A DNA stretch of 64,000 nt from Paraburkholderia sp. HP33-1 (GTDB lineage Bacteria; Pseudomonadota; Gammaproteobacteria; Burkholderiales; Burkholderiaceae). Shown one piece after another: positions 36,621 through 44,966 of the stretch. Below the pieces are notes generated by a model. It did not search any database and was not told where the DNA came from. It saw nothing but the letters and a program-made list of their open reading frames with translations. A program made the position numbers and the translations under genes. The stretch lies in the NCBI RefSeq assembly GCF_021390595.1, contig NZ_JAJEJR010000002.1, forward strand, positions 930,001 through 994,000, read 5' to 3'. Position 1 is the stretch's first letter, and each line of letters opens with the position of its first letter.

Positions 36621-37889
36621 ATGGCTGTGCTGACAATCTACAACCATGGTACCGGCGGCGCGTCCTCCAAGGACGCCAGCAAGGCCGAGATCGTGAACAT
36701 ATTCGGCAACGAGGCGCGCAAGGCGGGGCGCGAGTTTATCGATTGGATGGTGACCGAGGGCGTAGGCGCGGCTGGCAGCCCCGACAAGCGGTTACTGACG
36801 CCGCAACTGACGGTGGACACGACCACGGGAGCATCTCGCTTCGATCTCATGGAGTACGGAGCCACGCCGGGGAGCGCCCGCATGGACGACTACCTCAAGC
36901 TTGCCGGTACGCCCTGGCTGGCACGCAAGCTCCTGCCGCGCGATCAGGCCTTGCAGATCAGTGGTGTCGGGGCTGACGAGAACGTTGTGGCCGTTCTGAG
37001 CACACTAAAGTTCCTGGAGCGCGCCAACCAGCTGCCCGACGCGATCAACCTCATGGGCTGGAGCCGGGGGGGCGTCACCTGCATTCGGATCGCACACTTC
37101 CTTAATCTCGATCCCCGGCTCAAAGCGATACCCGTGAACATCTTCGCCATCGACCCTGTTGCCGGGGCTGGTCACGACGCAGAACCCGAAGCCCAAACCG
37201 TCGGGGATAACGTCAAGAACTACGTGGCGACCTTATCGGTACACGAGAACCGCAAGGGCTTCACGCCGATGACGCTGACCAGCAACGCCGGTACCTCCCT
37301 GCGATTCACCGGCACGACGAAGTACGCGATTCTCAATATGCCTGGCATCCATTCGGATACAGCCAAGTTCAGTTCGTCCAGCGGCCGGCTTACATTTCAC
37401 ATGTGCTGCCAATTCCTGATGGCACATGGTTCAAACATAAGCCCGGCGTTGCGCACGATGTTCAAGATGCACCCCAACACGCAGTTGGCCGAATACGACA
37501 AGCTCATGCAGGGTGCCAAGGCCGCAGGAATCAAAACGGGCCAGACTGGTTTTGTGGCTCGCTTTGTTACCGGGCGCGAACGGCGCGAGGTATACAACCG
37601 GCCCACCTTGGGCCACGAAGAGTTCTTCATCAATGCCCATCACCATGTGCTGTTCAAGCGCAAGTACCCGGTCGTCTATCGCAAATACTTCACGGCCATG
37701 GCGGCTTACAAGAACACGCTGAGATGGCAGCAGGACGACAACCGCGCTATGGGTGAGGAACTCGCCAGCATGGGCCCTGGGCACTTGGCCGGCATCCAGC
37801 GGCAGCACGCAATGACGTCAGTGCCCGCCACGAGTTCCGTGCAGTCTGCCTATCAGCTCTGCGTGGTGCATAACACGCTTGCCGACTAG
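36621..37889 (+). CDS. GxSxG alpha/beta-hydrolase, candidate T6SS lipase effector
   Basis: 422 aa from ATG 36621 with AGAGGAA 8 nt upstream. It begins MAVLTIYNHGTGG (a small-residue oxyanion-type loop), has the nucleophile elbow GWSRG (Ser148) and then FAIDPVAGAG, where the Asp could be catalytic. The layout resembles T6SS phospholipase effectors of the Tle/DUF2235 type, but the exact family is not certain. It follows the response-regulator relic and its operator, and converges on RR3. Confidence 0.7.
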   Translation: MAVLTIYNHGTGGASSKDASKAEIVNIFGNEARKAGREFIDWMVTEGVGAAGSPDKRLLTPQLTVDTTTGASRFDLMEYGATPGSARMDDYLKLAGTPWLARKLLPRDQALQISGVGADENVVAVLSTLKFLERANQLPDAINLMGWSRGGVTCIRIAHFLNLDPRLKAIPVNIFAIDPVAGAGHDAEPEAQTVGDNVKNYVATLSVHENRKGFTPMTLTSNAGTSLRFTGTTKYAILNMPGIHSDTAKFSSSSGRLTFHMCCQFLMAHGSNISPALRTMFKMHPNTQLAEYDKLMQGAKAAGIKTGQTGFVARFVTGRERREVYNRPTLGHEEFFINAHHHVLFKRKYPVVYRKYFTAMAAYKNTLRWQQDDNRAMGEELASMGPGHLAGIQRQHAMTSVPATSSVQSAYQLCVVHNTLAD

Positions 37890-37910
37890 CGCGCTCCTGG
37901 ACGACGCACG

Positions 37911-37932
37911 GGGGGCAGCGTGTTCAGCCCCC
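37911..37932. terminator. Possible bidirectional hairpin between the hydrolase gene and RR3
   Basis: GGGGGC (37911-37916) and GCCCCC (37927-37932) can pair with a 10-nt loop, in the 46-bp gap between two convergent genes. There is no T-run, so it is only a weak terminator candidate. Confidence 0.35.
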
Positions 37933-37935
37933 TGG

Positions 37936-38622
37936 CTAATCAGACAACAGCCCCAGCGTCCTGGCCTCATAAATGGCTTCCGCCTTCGACGTAACCTTCA
38001 GCTTGCTGTAAATGCGCCGCGTGAAAGTCTTCACGGTAAACGGGGACAGCTGCATCAGCTCTGCGATTTCGTGTGCCTTGAAACCCTTGGTGATCAAGTC
38101 GAGCACTTCCTTCTCGCGGGCAGACAGCAAGGGCGCAGACGCCACTTTCGGTTTGCTGCTTTCGGCGCCGCTTTGCCGCAGACGCGTGAGTATTTGCCGC
38201 ACGACGATCGGGCTGACCGGATTGCCGCCGCTCGCGACCCGGCGGATTTCGTCGACGATTCGCGCGGGCGAGCTGTCCTTCAGCAGATAGCCGGACGCGC
38301 CGGCTTTGATCGAGCGCATCACGTGGGCTTCGTCGCCGGGATTGATGCTGACCATGACGTTGCAAGTAGTCCATTGCGGCACGGCGGCGCGGATCACATC
38401 GACGCCGGCGCCGTCGGGCAGCCACAGGTCGACCAGCAGCACATCTGGCGGTGAGCCGTCGAGCATCGCCAGTCCTTCGGCGAGGGTGCCGGCTACGCCG
38501 GTCAGCCGCAAGTCCGGCGTACTCAGCACAGCATGGCTCAGCGCATCGGCGAAGCCGGCGTCGTCCTCGACGAGGGCGATGCGGATTGTTCGGGGTTCCT
38601 GACCGGTGTTTGCGGGTTGCAT
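37936..38622 (-). CDS. NarL/FixJ-family response regulator (RR3)
   Basis: 228 aa, close paralogue of RR1 and RR2. Receiver with VEDD (19-21) and phospho-acceptor Asp65 in LLVDLWLPDG, where the others have LGLPDG; Lys in LLKDSSPARI; LuxR-type HTH with AREKEVLDLITKGFKAHEI and LSPFTVKTFTRRIYSKL. No kinase gene is adjacent, only kinase and regulator relics at 38.7-38.9 kb. A near-perfect palindrome ends 37 nt upstream of its start. Confidence 0.92.
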   Translation of the reverse strand: MQPANTGQEPRTIRIALVEDDAGFADALSHAVLSTPDLRLTGVAGTLAEGLAMLDGSPPDVLLVDLWLPDGAGVDVIRAAVPQWTTCNVMVSINPGDEAHVMRSIKAGASGYLLKDSSPARIVDEIRRVASGGNPVSPIVVRQILTRLRQSGAESSKPKVASAPLLSAREKEVLDLITKGFKAHEIAELMQLSPFTVKTFTRRIYSKLKVTSKAEAIYEARTLGLLSD

Positions 38623-38659
38623 AGGAGCGTCATTTTATGCGCAGTGCGAGGACGTTCGA

Positions 38660-38679
38660 TGTAGCGCGTTTGTGCTACA
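38660..38679. promoter_or_regulatory. 8-4-8 palindromic operator upstream of RR3
   Basis: TGTAGCGC-GTTT-GTGCTACA, one mismatch from a perfect inverted repeat. Distance to the RR3 start codon is 37 nt, as at RR2 and at the 36399 relic. Confidence 0.65.
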
Positions 38680-38727
38680 GAAGGGAACGGTCCGCATTCC
38701 TAGACTCGTGTCCGTTTTCGCTGCTCC

Positions 38728-38815
38728 TCACGCGTCAACCGGCGTTGCCGGCTCGCATTCCAGCGGCAGCCGGAGCGTGAAGCGCGTGCCGGCCGGACCG
38801 GAGTGCCAGTCCCTC
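38728..38815 (-). pseudogene. Relic of a histidine kinase C-terminus
   Basis: The minus strand reads WHSGPAGTRFTLRLPLECEP and ends in a stop at 38728. It matches the last residues of HK1 (WHSGATGTRFMLWLPLERN). The rest of the kinase is gone. Confidence 0.75.
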
Positions 38816-38839
38816 GATCGTTCCGGCACCCCCCGAACG

Positions 38840-38945
38840 TCACCGCAAACTGCCGTAGATGCGCCGTACCAAGGTCTTCACGGTGAGCGGGGATAGCTGC
38901 ATCCGTTCGGCGATTTCCTGTGTCCTGAAGCCCTTGGTGATCAAA
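38840..38945 (-). pseudogene. Relic of a response-regulator HTH
   Basis: The minus strand reads LITKGFRTQEIAERMQLSPL, then TVKTLVRRIYGSLR and a stop at 38840. It matches the DNA-binding domain of RR1-RR3, truncated at both ends. On the minus strand it precedes the kinase relic, the same order as RR1-HK1. Confidence 0.78.
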
Positions 38946-39024
38946 ATCGGAAACAGCGGCAGATTCGTGCAATGCTTGGAAAGCACGGGCCGCAATTCGT
39001 TACGGTGCAGATCGAACGCTTGCG

Positions 39025-40416
39025 TTACATCATCGGCACATGCAGATGATGCGGATCTTTCAGCGTTTCCGAGACGCGTTGCATGGCGTCGCGGCAATCG
39101 TCGCGGTTCTGCGGACCGCCAAGGCAGATCCGGATCGCGTTGGGCGGGTTACCGTCCGTCGAAAACGCAGCACCTGCAACCGCGCCGACCCCCTGATTGC
39201 GCAATTGCAGCGCAAGCTCGGGCGCGCTCCAGTCGCACTGCGCCGGAATCGGCAGCCACAAATGAAAGCCATCGGGTTGTGAATCGTGCTGCCAGTCTGA
39301 CAGTTCTTGGGACGCAATGGCCTGACGCAGGTTCGCTTCCTTGCGGATTGCGTCGAGCATTTCATGCGCAGTGCCGTCGTTGACCCATTGTGTCGCCAGC
39401 ATCACCGTGAATGGACTCGGCATCACGGTCGTCGCGCGTAACGCACCCGCGACGCGTTGCGTCTGTCTTGCGCTCGGCGCGCGCAGGTAAGCGACCCGCA
39501 AACCTGCGCCGAGCGTCTTCGAGAAGCCGGTCATGTACCAGGTCAGTTCGGGCGCGAGCGTGGCCAGCGCAACGGGCTTGTTCGCCGGCAGCCAGCCATA
39601 TGCGTCGTCTTCGATGATGGGGACGCTGTAGCGCAACGCGACATCGGCAAGCGCCTCGCGACGCTGCACGGATAGCGTTAGCGTGCTGGGATTCTGCAAG
39701 GTCGGGTTGCAGTAGAACGCGCCGGGCTTTTCGGTCTTGCAGAGCGCCTCGAACGCATGCGGCAACGGTCCTTCTTCGTCGCGCGGCAGGGGCTGTAGAC
39801 GCACGCCGAGTTGCGACGCGATTGCCTTGATGCCGGGATACGCGAGCGTATCGAGGCAAATCGTTTCCCCCGGTCTGGCAAGCTGCGACACGAGCGCGAC
39901 CAGCGCGCTATGAATGCCGGGACACACCAGCACCGTGTCCTCCTCGCAGTCCGGGAAGCGGTCTTTCAGCCATGCGCGTCCGGCTGCGCGGTCGTCGGGC
40001 GTGCCGCCGAAGTCCTGATACCGCAGCAGCCGATAGGGATCGGTTTGCGCGAACAGACTCGCCGACGACTCTCGCAAGCGCGCCGCAAGCTCGGGCGGCT
40101 CGGGTGGCATGTTCATCGACATCTCGACACTGCTGCCGCCCGCAAGCGGCAACGTCTGTGTCCTTCCCCGCACGAAAGTACCGCTGCCCGCGCGTGCGTC
40201 GAGCAAGCCGCGCTTGCGCGCTTCCGCATAGGCGCGTGCAACGGTCGTGTAATTCAGCTGCAAGGCGCCCGCCAGATCGCGCAACCCCGGCAGCCGGTCT
40301 CGCGGACGCAACCGTCCGCTCGCGAGATCTTCTTCGATCAGATCCGGTATCACGAGATATGCCGGTTTGCGGCTTTCGGTCAGACGTTTGAGCCAGTGAT
40401 GCGTGAGACTGTCCAT
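39025..40416 (-). CDS. MocR-family regulator (GntR HTH fused to PLP aminotransferase fold)
   Basis: 463 aa from ATG 40416 (a TTG start 8 codons earlier is possible). An N-terminal winged helix (RPRDRLPGLRDLAGALQLNYTTVARAYAEARKRG) is followed by a ~370-residue class-I aminotransferase-like domain with the PLP Lys in TGFSKTLGAGLRVAYL. Such proteins bind PLP and an amine or amino acid ligand and control divergent genes. It is divergent from the Nit1 operon, with 381 bp between the start codons, and is its most likely regulator. Confidence 0.9.
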   Translation of the reverse strand: MDSLTHHWLKRLTESRKPAYLVIPDLIEEDLASGRLRPRDRLPGLRDLAGALQLNYTTVARAYAEARKRGLLDARAGSGTFVRGRTQTLPLAGGSSVEMSMNMPPEPPELAARLRESSASLFAQTDPYRLLRYQDFGGTPDDRAAGRAWLKDRFPDCEEDTVLVCPGIHSALVALVSQLARPGETICLDTLAYPGIKAIASQLGVRLQPLPRDEEGPLPHAFEALCKTEKPGAFYCNPTLQNPSTLTLSVQRREALADVALRYSVPIIEDDAYGWLPANKPVALATLAPELTWYMTGFSKTLGAGLRVAYLRAPSARQTQRVAGALRATTVMPSPFTVMLATQWVNDGTAHEMLDAIRKEANLRQAIASQELSDWQHDSQPDGFHLWLPIPAQCDWSAPELALQLRNQGVGAVAGAAFSTDGNPPNAIRICLGGPQNRDDCRDAMQRVSETLKDPHHLHVPMM

Positions 40417-40658
40417 GAAGATTCCCGTTGTTTTATTCAAAAAATAGCACAGGCTCGACGTAAAAAATAAATCGGATTCCGATCAATTCGAACAGTGATC
40501 GCATTGATTGGATGAGTGCACGCTTGAGGGGTATCGCGCACCATGAAAACGCAAAAAGCGCGTTCGTGCTGCGCAAAGACGGTGCGCGGCCACTCCTGCG
40601 AAACGACTCAAAAGCTCAGCCAGCAAAGGCTCGCAAAGAAATTTTCGGGTCGCTTGGA

Positions 40659-40669
40659 CCAATCGGGTT
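40659..40669 (+). promoter_or_regulatory. Direct repeat copy 1, CCAATCGGGTT
   Basis: An 11-bp motif repeated exactly at 40738-40748, the two copies flanking a sigma-54-like element. Direct repeats in divergent promoters are common binding sites of MocR proteins; assignment to the adjacent regulator is inference. Confidence 0.45.
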
Positions 40670-40708
40670 TGATTGATTGGAAGTTGATTGCATGAACCGG
40701 GCCGGAAA

Positions 40709-40725
40709 TTGGCATATGCGTTGCG
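40709..40725 (+). promoter_or_regulatory. Sigma-54-type promoter of the Nit1 operon
   Basis: TTGGCATATGCGTTGCG fits the sigma-54 pattern TGGCAC-N5-TTGCW, with the invariant GG (40711-40712) and GC (40723-40724) separated by 10 nt; mismatches are T for the last C of GGCAC and G for W. It lies 73 nt before the first Nit1 start codon. Nitrogen-responsive control would suit the known nitrogen-starvation link of these families. Confidence 0.55.
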
Positions 40726-40737
40726 TTAAGTGAGTCG

Positions 40738-40748
40738 CCAATCGGGTT
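40738..40748 (+). promoter_or_regulatory. Direct repeat copy 2, CCAATCGGGTT
   Basis: Exact copy of 40659-40669, just downstream of the sigma-54-like -12 element and so close to the expected transcription start. Occupancy here could block initiation. Confidence 0.45.
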
Positions 40749-40797
40749 ATTTCCCGGTGAGCAATCCGATCAATTACTCGACTTATTGGAGAGCGAT

Positions 40798-41280
40798 ATG
40801 CCTGCAGTCAACAAACCTCTGCATCAGAAAGGCGACTACCTCGTCGACTACGAAGAAAAGGTCTTTCCTGACGTCAAGGCCGAACCCGGCGAAAAAGCGC
40901 TCGTGACCTTTCACACGGTCGCATTCGAAGGCTCGATCGGCTTCGTCAATCTGCTGCAGGCGACGCGTCTGCAACGCAAGGGTTTCGACACGTCGGTGCT
41001 GCTGTATGGCCCTGGCGTCACGCTCGGTCTGCAACGCGGTTTCCCGACGCTTGGCGACGAAGCCTTCCCCGGCCATCTGAACTTCAACAATCAACTGGTC
41101 AAGTTCATGGGAGAGGGCGGCAAGGTCTACGCATGCCGCTTTGCATTGCAGGCGCTGTACGGTCATGGCGAGGCATCGCTGATCGAAGGCATCCGCCCGA
41201 TCAACCCGCTAGATGTGCTGGACCTTCAGCTTCTCCATCGCAAGGAGAACGCGCTGATCATCCATACGTGGACCGTCTGA
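40798..41280 (+). CDS. MSMEG_0572/Sll0783-family nitrogen-starvation protein (Nit1 cluster)
   Basis: 160 aa from ATG 40798 with GGAGAG upstream. It matches the small conserved first protein of nitrilase (Nit1) clusters: [35 protein letters not shown], then [12 protein letters not shown]. No catalytic motif, signal or membrane helix is obvious. Its biochemical role is not known; in cyanobacteria the homologue is linked to nitrogen-starvation response. First gene of the operon, 18 bp before the nitrilase. Confidence 0.85.
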   Translation: MPAVNKPLHQKGDYLVDYEEKVFPDVKAEPGEKALVTFHTVAFEGSIGFVNLLQATRLQRKGFDTSVLLYGPGVTLGLQRGFPTLGDEAFPGHLNFNNQLVKFMGEGGKVYACRFALQALYGHGEASLIEGIRPINPLDVLDLQLLHRKENALIIHTWTV

Positions 41281-41298
41281 GCGCGCCGGGTGCCGATC

Positions 41299-42315
41299 AT
41301 GTCCGAGCAGCGAATCATCCGTGCAGCGGCGGTGCAGATTGCGCCCGAGTTCGAGCGTCCCGGCGGCACGCTCGACAGGGTATGCGCCGCAATCGACGAA
41401 GCCGCGTCGAAAGGCGTGCAGCTGATCGTCTTTCCCGAGACGTTCGTGCCGTACTACCCGTACTTCTCGTTCGTGCGTCCTCCCGTCGCGTCGGGCGCCG
41501 ACCATATGCGGCTCTACGAGCAGGCCGTGGTTGTGCCTGGCCCCGTCACCCAGGCCGTGAGCGAGCGCGCGCGCCGTCATTCGATGGTCGTCGTGCTCGG
41601 CGTGAACGAGCGCGATTACGGCAGCCTGTACAACACGCAACTTGTGTTCGATGTCGACGGACGGCTCGTGCTGAAGCGCCGCAAGATCACACCGACATTT
41701 CATGAACGGATGATCTGGGGACAAGGCGATGCGGCGGGGCTGAAGGTCGCGCATACGGGCATTGCCCGAGTCGGCGCGCTCGCGTGCTGGGAGCACTACA
41801 ACCCGCTCGCGCGCTACGCGCTGATGACGCAGCACGAAGAGATCCATTGCAGCCAGTTCCCGGGTTCGCTGGTCGGTCCGATTTTCGCCGAGCAGATCGA
41901 GGTCACCATCCGTCATCACGCGCTCGAATCGGGCTGCTTCGTCGTCAACTCGACGGGCTGGCTCAGCGAAGCGCAGATCGAAGCGGTGACGACCGATCCA
42001 AAGCTGCAAAAGGCGCTGCGCGGCGGCTGCATGACGGCCATCGTGTCGCCCGAAGGACAGCATCTCGTCGAGCCGTTGCGGGAAGGGGAAGGGATGGTCA
42101 TCGCCGATCTCGACATGTCGCTGATCACGAAGCGCAAACGGATGATGGATTCCGTCGGCCACTACGCGCGGCCCGAATTGCTGAGTCTTGCGATCAACGA
42201 TCGCCCGGCGATGCCTGTCGCACCGATGTCGACGTCGTTCGAACGCACGGACGCCGCGTCTGAAATCACGAATGGAGGTCAGGATGAATCTCAGCATGAA
42301 CCTGTCGTCGGCTGA
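41299..42315 (+). CDS. Nit1-cluster nitrilase (Nit6803-like)
   Basis: 338 aa from ATG 41299. The nitrilase triad is present: Glu47 in IVFPETF, Lys129 in [12 protein letters not shown] and Cys163 in [11 protein letters not shown]. Nitrilases of this type hydrolyse nitriles to acids and ammonia, and some members accept broad substrates; the natural substrate in these clusters is unknown. It overlaps the radical SAM gene start by 32 nt. Confidence 0.93.
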   Translation: MSEQRIIRAAAVQIAPEFERPGGTLDRVCAAIDEAASKGVQLIVFPETFVPYYPYFSFVRPPVASGADHMRLYEQAVVVPGPVTQAVSERARRHSMVVVLGVNERDYGSLYNTQLVFDVDGRLVLKRRKITPTFHERMIWGQGDAAGLKVAHTGIARVGALACWEHYNPLARYALMTQHEEIHCSQFPGSLVGPIFAEQIEVTIRHHALESGCFVVNSTGWLSEAQIEAVTTDPKLQKALRGGCMTAIVSPEGQHLVEPLREGEGMVIADLDMSLITKRKRMMDSVGHYARPELLSLAINDRPAMPVAPMSTSFERTDAASEITNGGQDESQHEPVVG

Positions 42316-43417
42316 GCCGCGCACGCAGCGCCAGATGATGGAGTTGCGCACGGAGTTGCAGTCGGCGGGGCTGCGCCTCGTCGATCCGAACGCAGGAGCC
42401 GCTAGCCGGCGCGGCGGGGCAGGGCCGTCGGACCACAAGGCTGTGACCGTCGATGGCGTGACGATCATGGTGCCGGTGCACACCAGTTCCGCGTGGAATT
42501 CGCCATTCGTCGCGGGAGCGCCGGATGAAGCGGGCGCGAGCGCGTTGATGCGCGGCACGATCCCCATTGCAAGCATCAGCTTCCCGAAAGCGCCGCGCTT
42601 CACGCAACTGCAAACGCTCGACGGCGTGCCGTACTCGCATATCGCGACGTTGCACGGTACCGACGTGCTCGCGACGACGGTGCTGCAAACCTGCATCCGC
42701 TATGAGAGCCGCAAGAAGACGTGCAAGTTCTGCGCAATCGGCCAGTCGCTCGCGGCGGGCCGTACGATTGCGCGCAAGACCCCGGAGCAACTGGCGGAAG
42801 TGGCGCGCGCTGCTGTGCTGCTTGATGGCGTAAAGCACATGGTGCTGACCACGGGCACGCCGCCGACGCCGGATCGCGGCGCGCAGATCCTGTGCGAAAG
42901 CGCGTTTGCGATCAAGGCGGCCGTCGATCTGCCTATCCAGGCGCAATGCGAGCCACCCGACGACGACGCGTGGTTCGAGCGCATGAAGGCGAGCGGCATC
43001 GATACGCTCGGCATGCACCTCGAAGTGGTGACGCCCGAAGTGCGGGCGCGGGTTATGCCGGGCAAGGCGAGCGTACCAATCTCGCGATACATGGAAGCGT
43101 TCAAGGCGGCCGTTGCCGTGTTCGGCAATGGGCAGGTCAGTACGTACATTCTCGCGGGCCTCGGCGATACGCGCGAAGCGATTCTGTCGATTTCGCGCGA
43201 ACTGATTGACATTGGCGTGTATCCGTTCGTCGTGCCGTTCGTGCCGATCAGCGGCACACCTCTCGAAGACCATCCGGCGCCTTCGCCCGAGTTCATGAAG
43301 TCGATCCTGGTACCTTTGGGCGCGATGCTCCGGGACGCACAGATGCGTTCCACCGACATCAAGGCCGGCTGTGGGAAATGCGGCGCATGTTCGTCGCTGG
43401 CATCGTACGAGGAGTGA
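42284..43417 (+). CDS. MSMEG_0568-family radical SAM protein (Nit1 cluster)
   Basis: 377 aa from ATG 42284, with GGAGG 5 nt upstream inside the nitrilase end. The cluster-binding motif is unusual, Cys137-x9-Cys147-x2-Cys150 ([15 protein letters not shown]), instead of Cx3Cx2C. A second triad, Cys363-x2-Cys366-x2-Cys369, near the C-terminus may hold an auxiliary iron-sulfur cluster. The reaction is unknown. Followed by the acetyltransferase gene 2 nt after the stop. Confidence 0.9.
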   Translation: MNLSMNLSSAEPRTQRQMMELRTELQSAGLRLVDPNAGAASRRGGAGPSDHKAVTVDGVTIMVPVHTSSAWNSPFVAGAPDEAGASALMRGTIPIASISFPKAPRFTQLQTLDGVPYSHIATLHGTDVLATTVLQTCIRYESRKKTCKFCAIGQSLAAGRTIARKTPEQLAEVARAAVLLDGVKHMVLTTGTPPTPDRGAQILCESAFAIKAAVDLPIQAQCEPPDDDAWFERMKASGIDTLGMHLEVVTPEVRARVMPGKASVPISRYMEAFKAAVAVFGNGQVSTYILAGLGDTREAILSISRELIDIGVYPFVVPFVPISGTPLEDHPAPSPEFMKSILVPLGAMLRDAQMRSTDIKAGCGKCGACSSLASYEE

Positions 43418-43419
43418 TC

Positions 43420-43983
43420 ATGTTCTGCGAGACATTCGACGAACTCGACACGCCGCCCGTCGCCTTCACGCCCGCCGAGTACCGCGTCAAATGGGTGACG
43501 CTACCCTGGGAAAGCAAAGAAGCGTATGCATTGCGGCGCGCAGTGTTCTGCGTCGAGCAGGGGATTTTCGTCGGCGACGACCGCGACGAGATCGACCGTC
43601 ACGCAAAGCTGCTTGTCGCGTTGAGTTGCATTGCGGGGATGCCGGAACAGGTGGTCGGCACCGTGCGTATTCATGAAACGCAGCCGCGCACGTGGCTCGG
43701 ATCACGGCTCGCCGTGCACGCGGCATTCCGTTCGCACGGCAAGCTCGGCTCGACGCTGATCCGTCTCGCTGTGAGCAGCGCACACGCGCTGGGATGCGAT
43801 ACGTTTCTTGCACACGTCCAGAGCCAGAACGTGCCGCTGTTCCGGCGGCTGCACTGGCAGACGATTGCGGAGGAAACGCTGTTTGGCCGGTCGCATCATC
43901 TGATGGAAGCAGATCTCGCGCATTACCCGCCGTGCTCCACGCCCGAAAGCGGCTTCGTCACGTCGTCGCGAGGCCGCTCATGA
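43420..43983 (+). CDS. MSMEG_0567/Sll0786-family GNAT N-acetyltransferase (Nit1 cluster)
   Basis: 187 aa from ATG 43420 (GAGGAG upstream). GNAT fold: an N-terminal RRAVFCVEQGIFVGDDRDEID segment, the VGTVRIHE strand, and the acetyl-CoA loop region RLAVHAAFRSHGKLGSTLIRLAV. The acyl acceptor is not known. It overlaps the next gene by ATGA, so both are coupled. Confidence 0.88.
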   Translation: MFCETFDELDTPPVAFTPAEYRVKWVTLPWESKEAYALRRAVFCVEQGIFVGDDRDEIDRHAKLLVALSCIAGMPEQVVGTVRIHETQPRTWLGSRLAVHAAFRSHGKLGSTLIRLAVSSAHALGCDTFLAHVQSQNVPLFRRLHWQTIAEETLFGRSHHLMEADLAHYPPCSTPESGFVTSSRGRS

Positions 43984-44966
43984 ATCTGCACACGCTGGTC
44001 GAACGCCTGCGCGAAAGCCGAGGCTTTCGCCATAAGACGGATATTGCGGGCGTGGTGGCGTCGTTGGCGTCGCGCTTGCCGAACGGCACACGCGATCTCG
44101 CGCAAGCCGTTTCGGTGGGCGACGACTGCGCGGCCATCGCCGACGGAGACGGCTATCTGCTGTTCGCGATCGAAGGGCTGGTCAGCGATTTTATCGACAC
44201 GATGCCATGGTTCGCGGGCTATAGCAGCGTAATGGTCAACGTCAGCGACGTCTATGCCATGGGCGGCCGGCCGCTGGCCGTAGTGGATGCGATATGGAGC
44301 GATGGACTCGAATCGGCGCGCGAGATACTGGCGGGCATGGCGGCGGCGTCCAGCGTTTACGGCGTGCCCATCGTCGGCGGCCATAGCAATGCGCGCAGCG
44401 CGCAGCCGCAGCTTGCGGTGTCGATCGTCGGCCGCGCGCGGGCATTGCTGTCGAGCTTCAACGCACGCCCCGGCGACAGCCTCGTGATGGCCGTCGATCT
44501 GCGCGGCCGTTTCGAAGACCCTTATCCGTTCTGGAATGCATCCGTGGGTGCACCCGCACAGCGCCTCCGCGACGATCTGGAACTGCTGCCGCTACTTGCG
44601 GAGAGCGGCCGGTGCGATGCAGCGAAGGATATCAGCATGGCGGGCGTGCTCGGCACGTCGCTGATGCTGCTCGAATGCTCGGGCGTCGGCGCGCGCATCG
44701 ATCTCGACGCGATTCCGCGCCCTGAAGGCGTCGACTTCGAACGCTGGCTCAGCGCCTTTCCGAGCTTCGGCTTCCTGCTCTCCGTACGTGACGAACATGC
44801 CGAAGAAGTGCTCGCGCGCTTTCGTGAGCGCAATCTCGCGTGCGCGGTGATCGGCCAGGTCGACGCGTCGCGTGAGGTGGTAGTGACGCAGCATGGCGAC
44901 GCGGCGCTGCTGTGGAGCTTCCACGACAGCGCGTTTATCGGTGCGCCGGCGGGAGCGAAGGGATGA
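43980..44966 (+). CDS. Sll0787-family AIR-synthase-like protein (Nit1 cluster)
   Basis: 328 aa from ATG 43980. It resembles PurM/SelD-type ATP-dependent enzymes: SVGDDCAAIADGDGYLLFAIEGL holds the acidic metal/ATP site, followed by VNVSDVYAMGGRPLAVVDAIW and GVPIVGGHSNA. Enzymes with this fold activate amides or carboxylates with ATP. The product in Nit1 clusters has not been defined. Overlaps both neighbours by 4 nt. Confidence 0.88.
   Translation: MNLHTLVERLRESRGFRHKTDIAGVVASLASRLPNGTRDLAQAVSVGDDCAAIADGDGYLLFAIEGLVSDFIDTMPWFAGYSSVMVNVSDVYAMGGRPLAVVDAIWSDGLESAREILAGMAAASSVYGVPIVGGHSNARSAQPQLAVSIVGRARALLSSFNARPGDSLVMAVDLRGRFEDPYPFWNASVGAPAQRLRDDLELLPLLAESGRCDAAKDISMAGVLGTSLMLLECSGVGARIDLDAIPRPEGVDFERWLSAFPSFGFLLSVRDEHAEEVLARFRERNLACAVIGQVDASREVVVTQHGDAALLWSFHDSAFIGAPAGAKG

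Noticed and set aside
40569..40586. Possible NtrC site TGCGCAAAGACGGTGCGC upstream of the Nit1 operon
   Set aside because: The two halves are not symmetrical about a common centre and match the consensus poorly.
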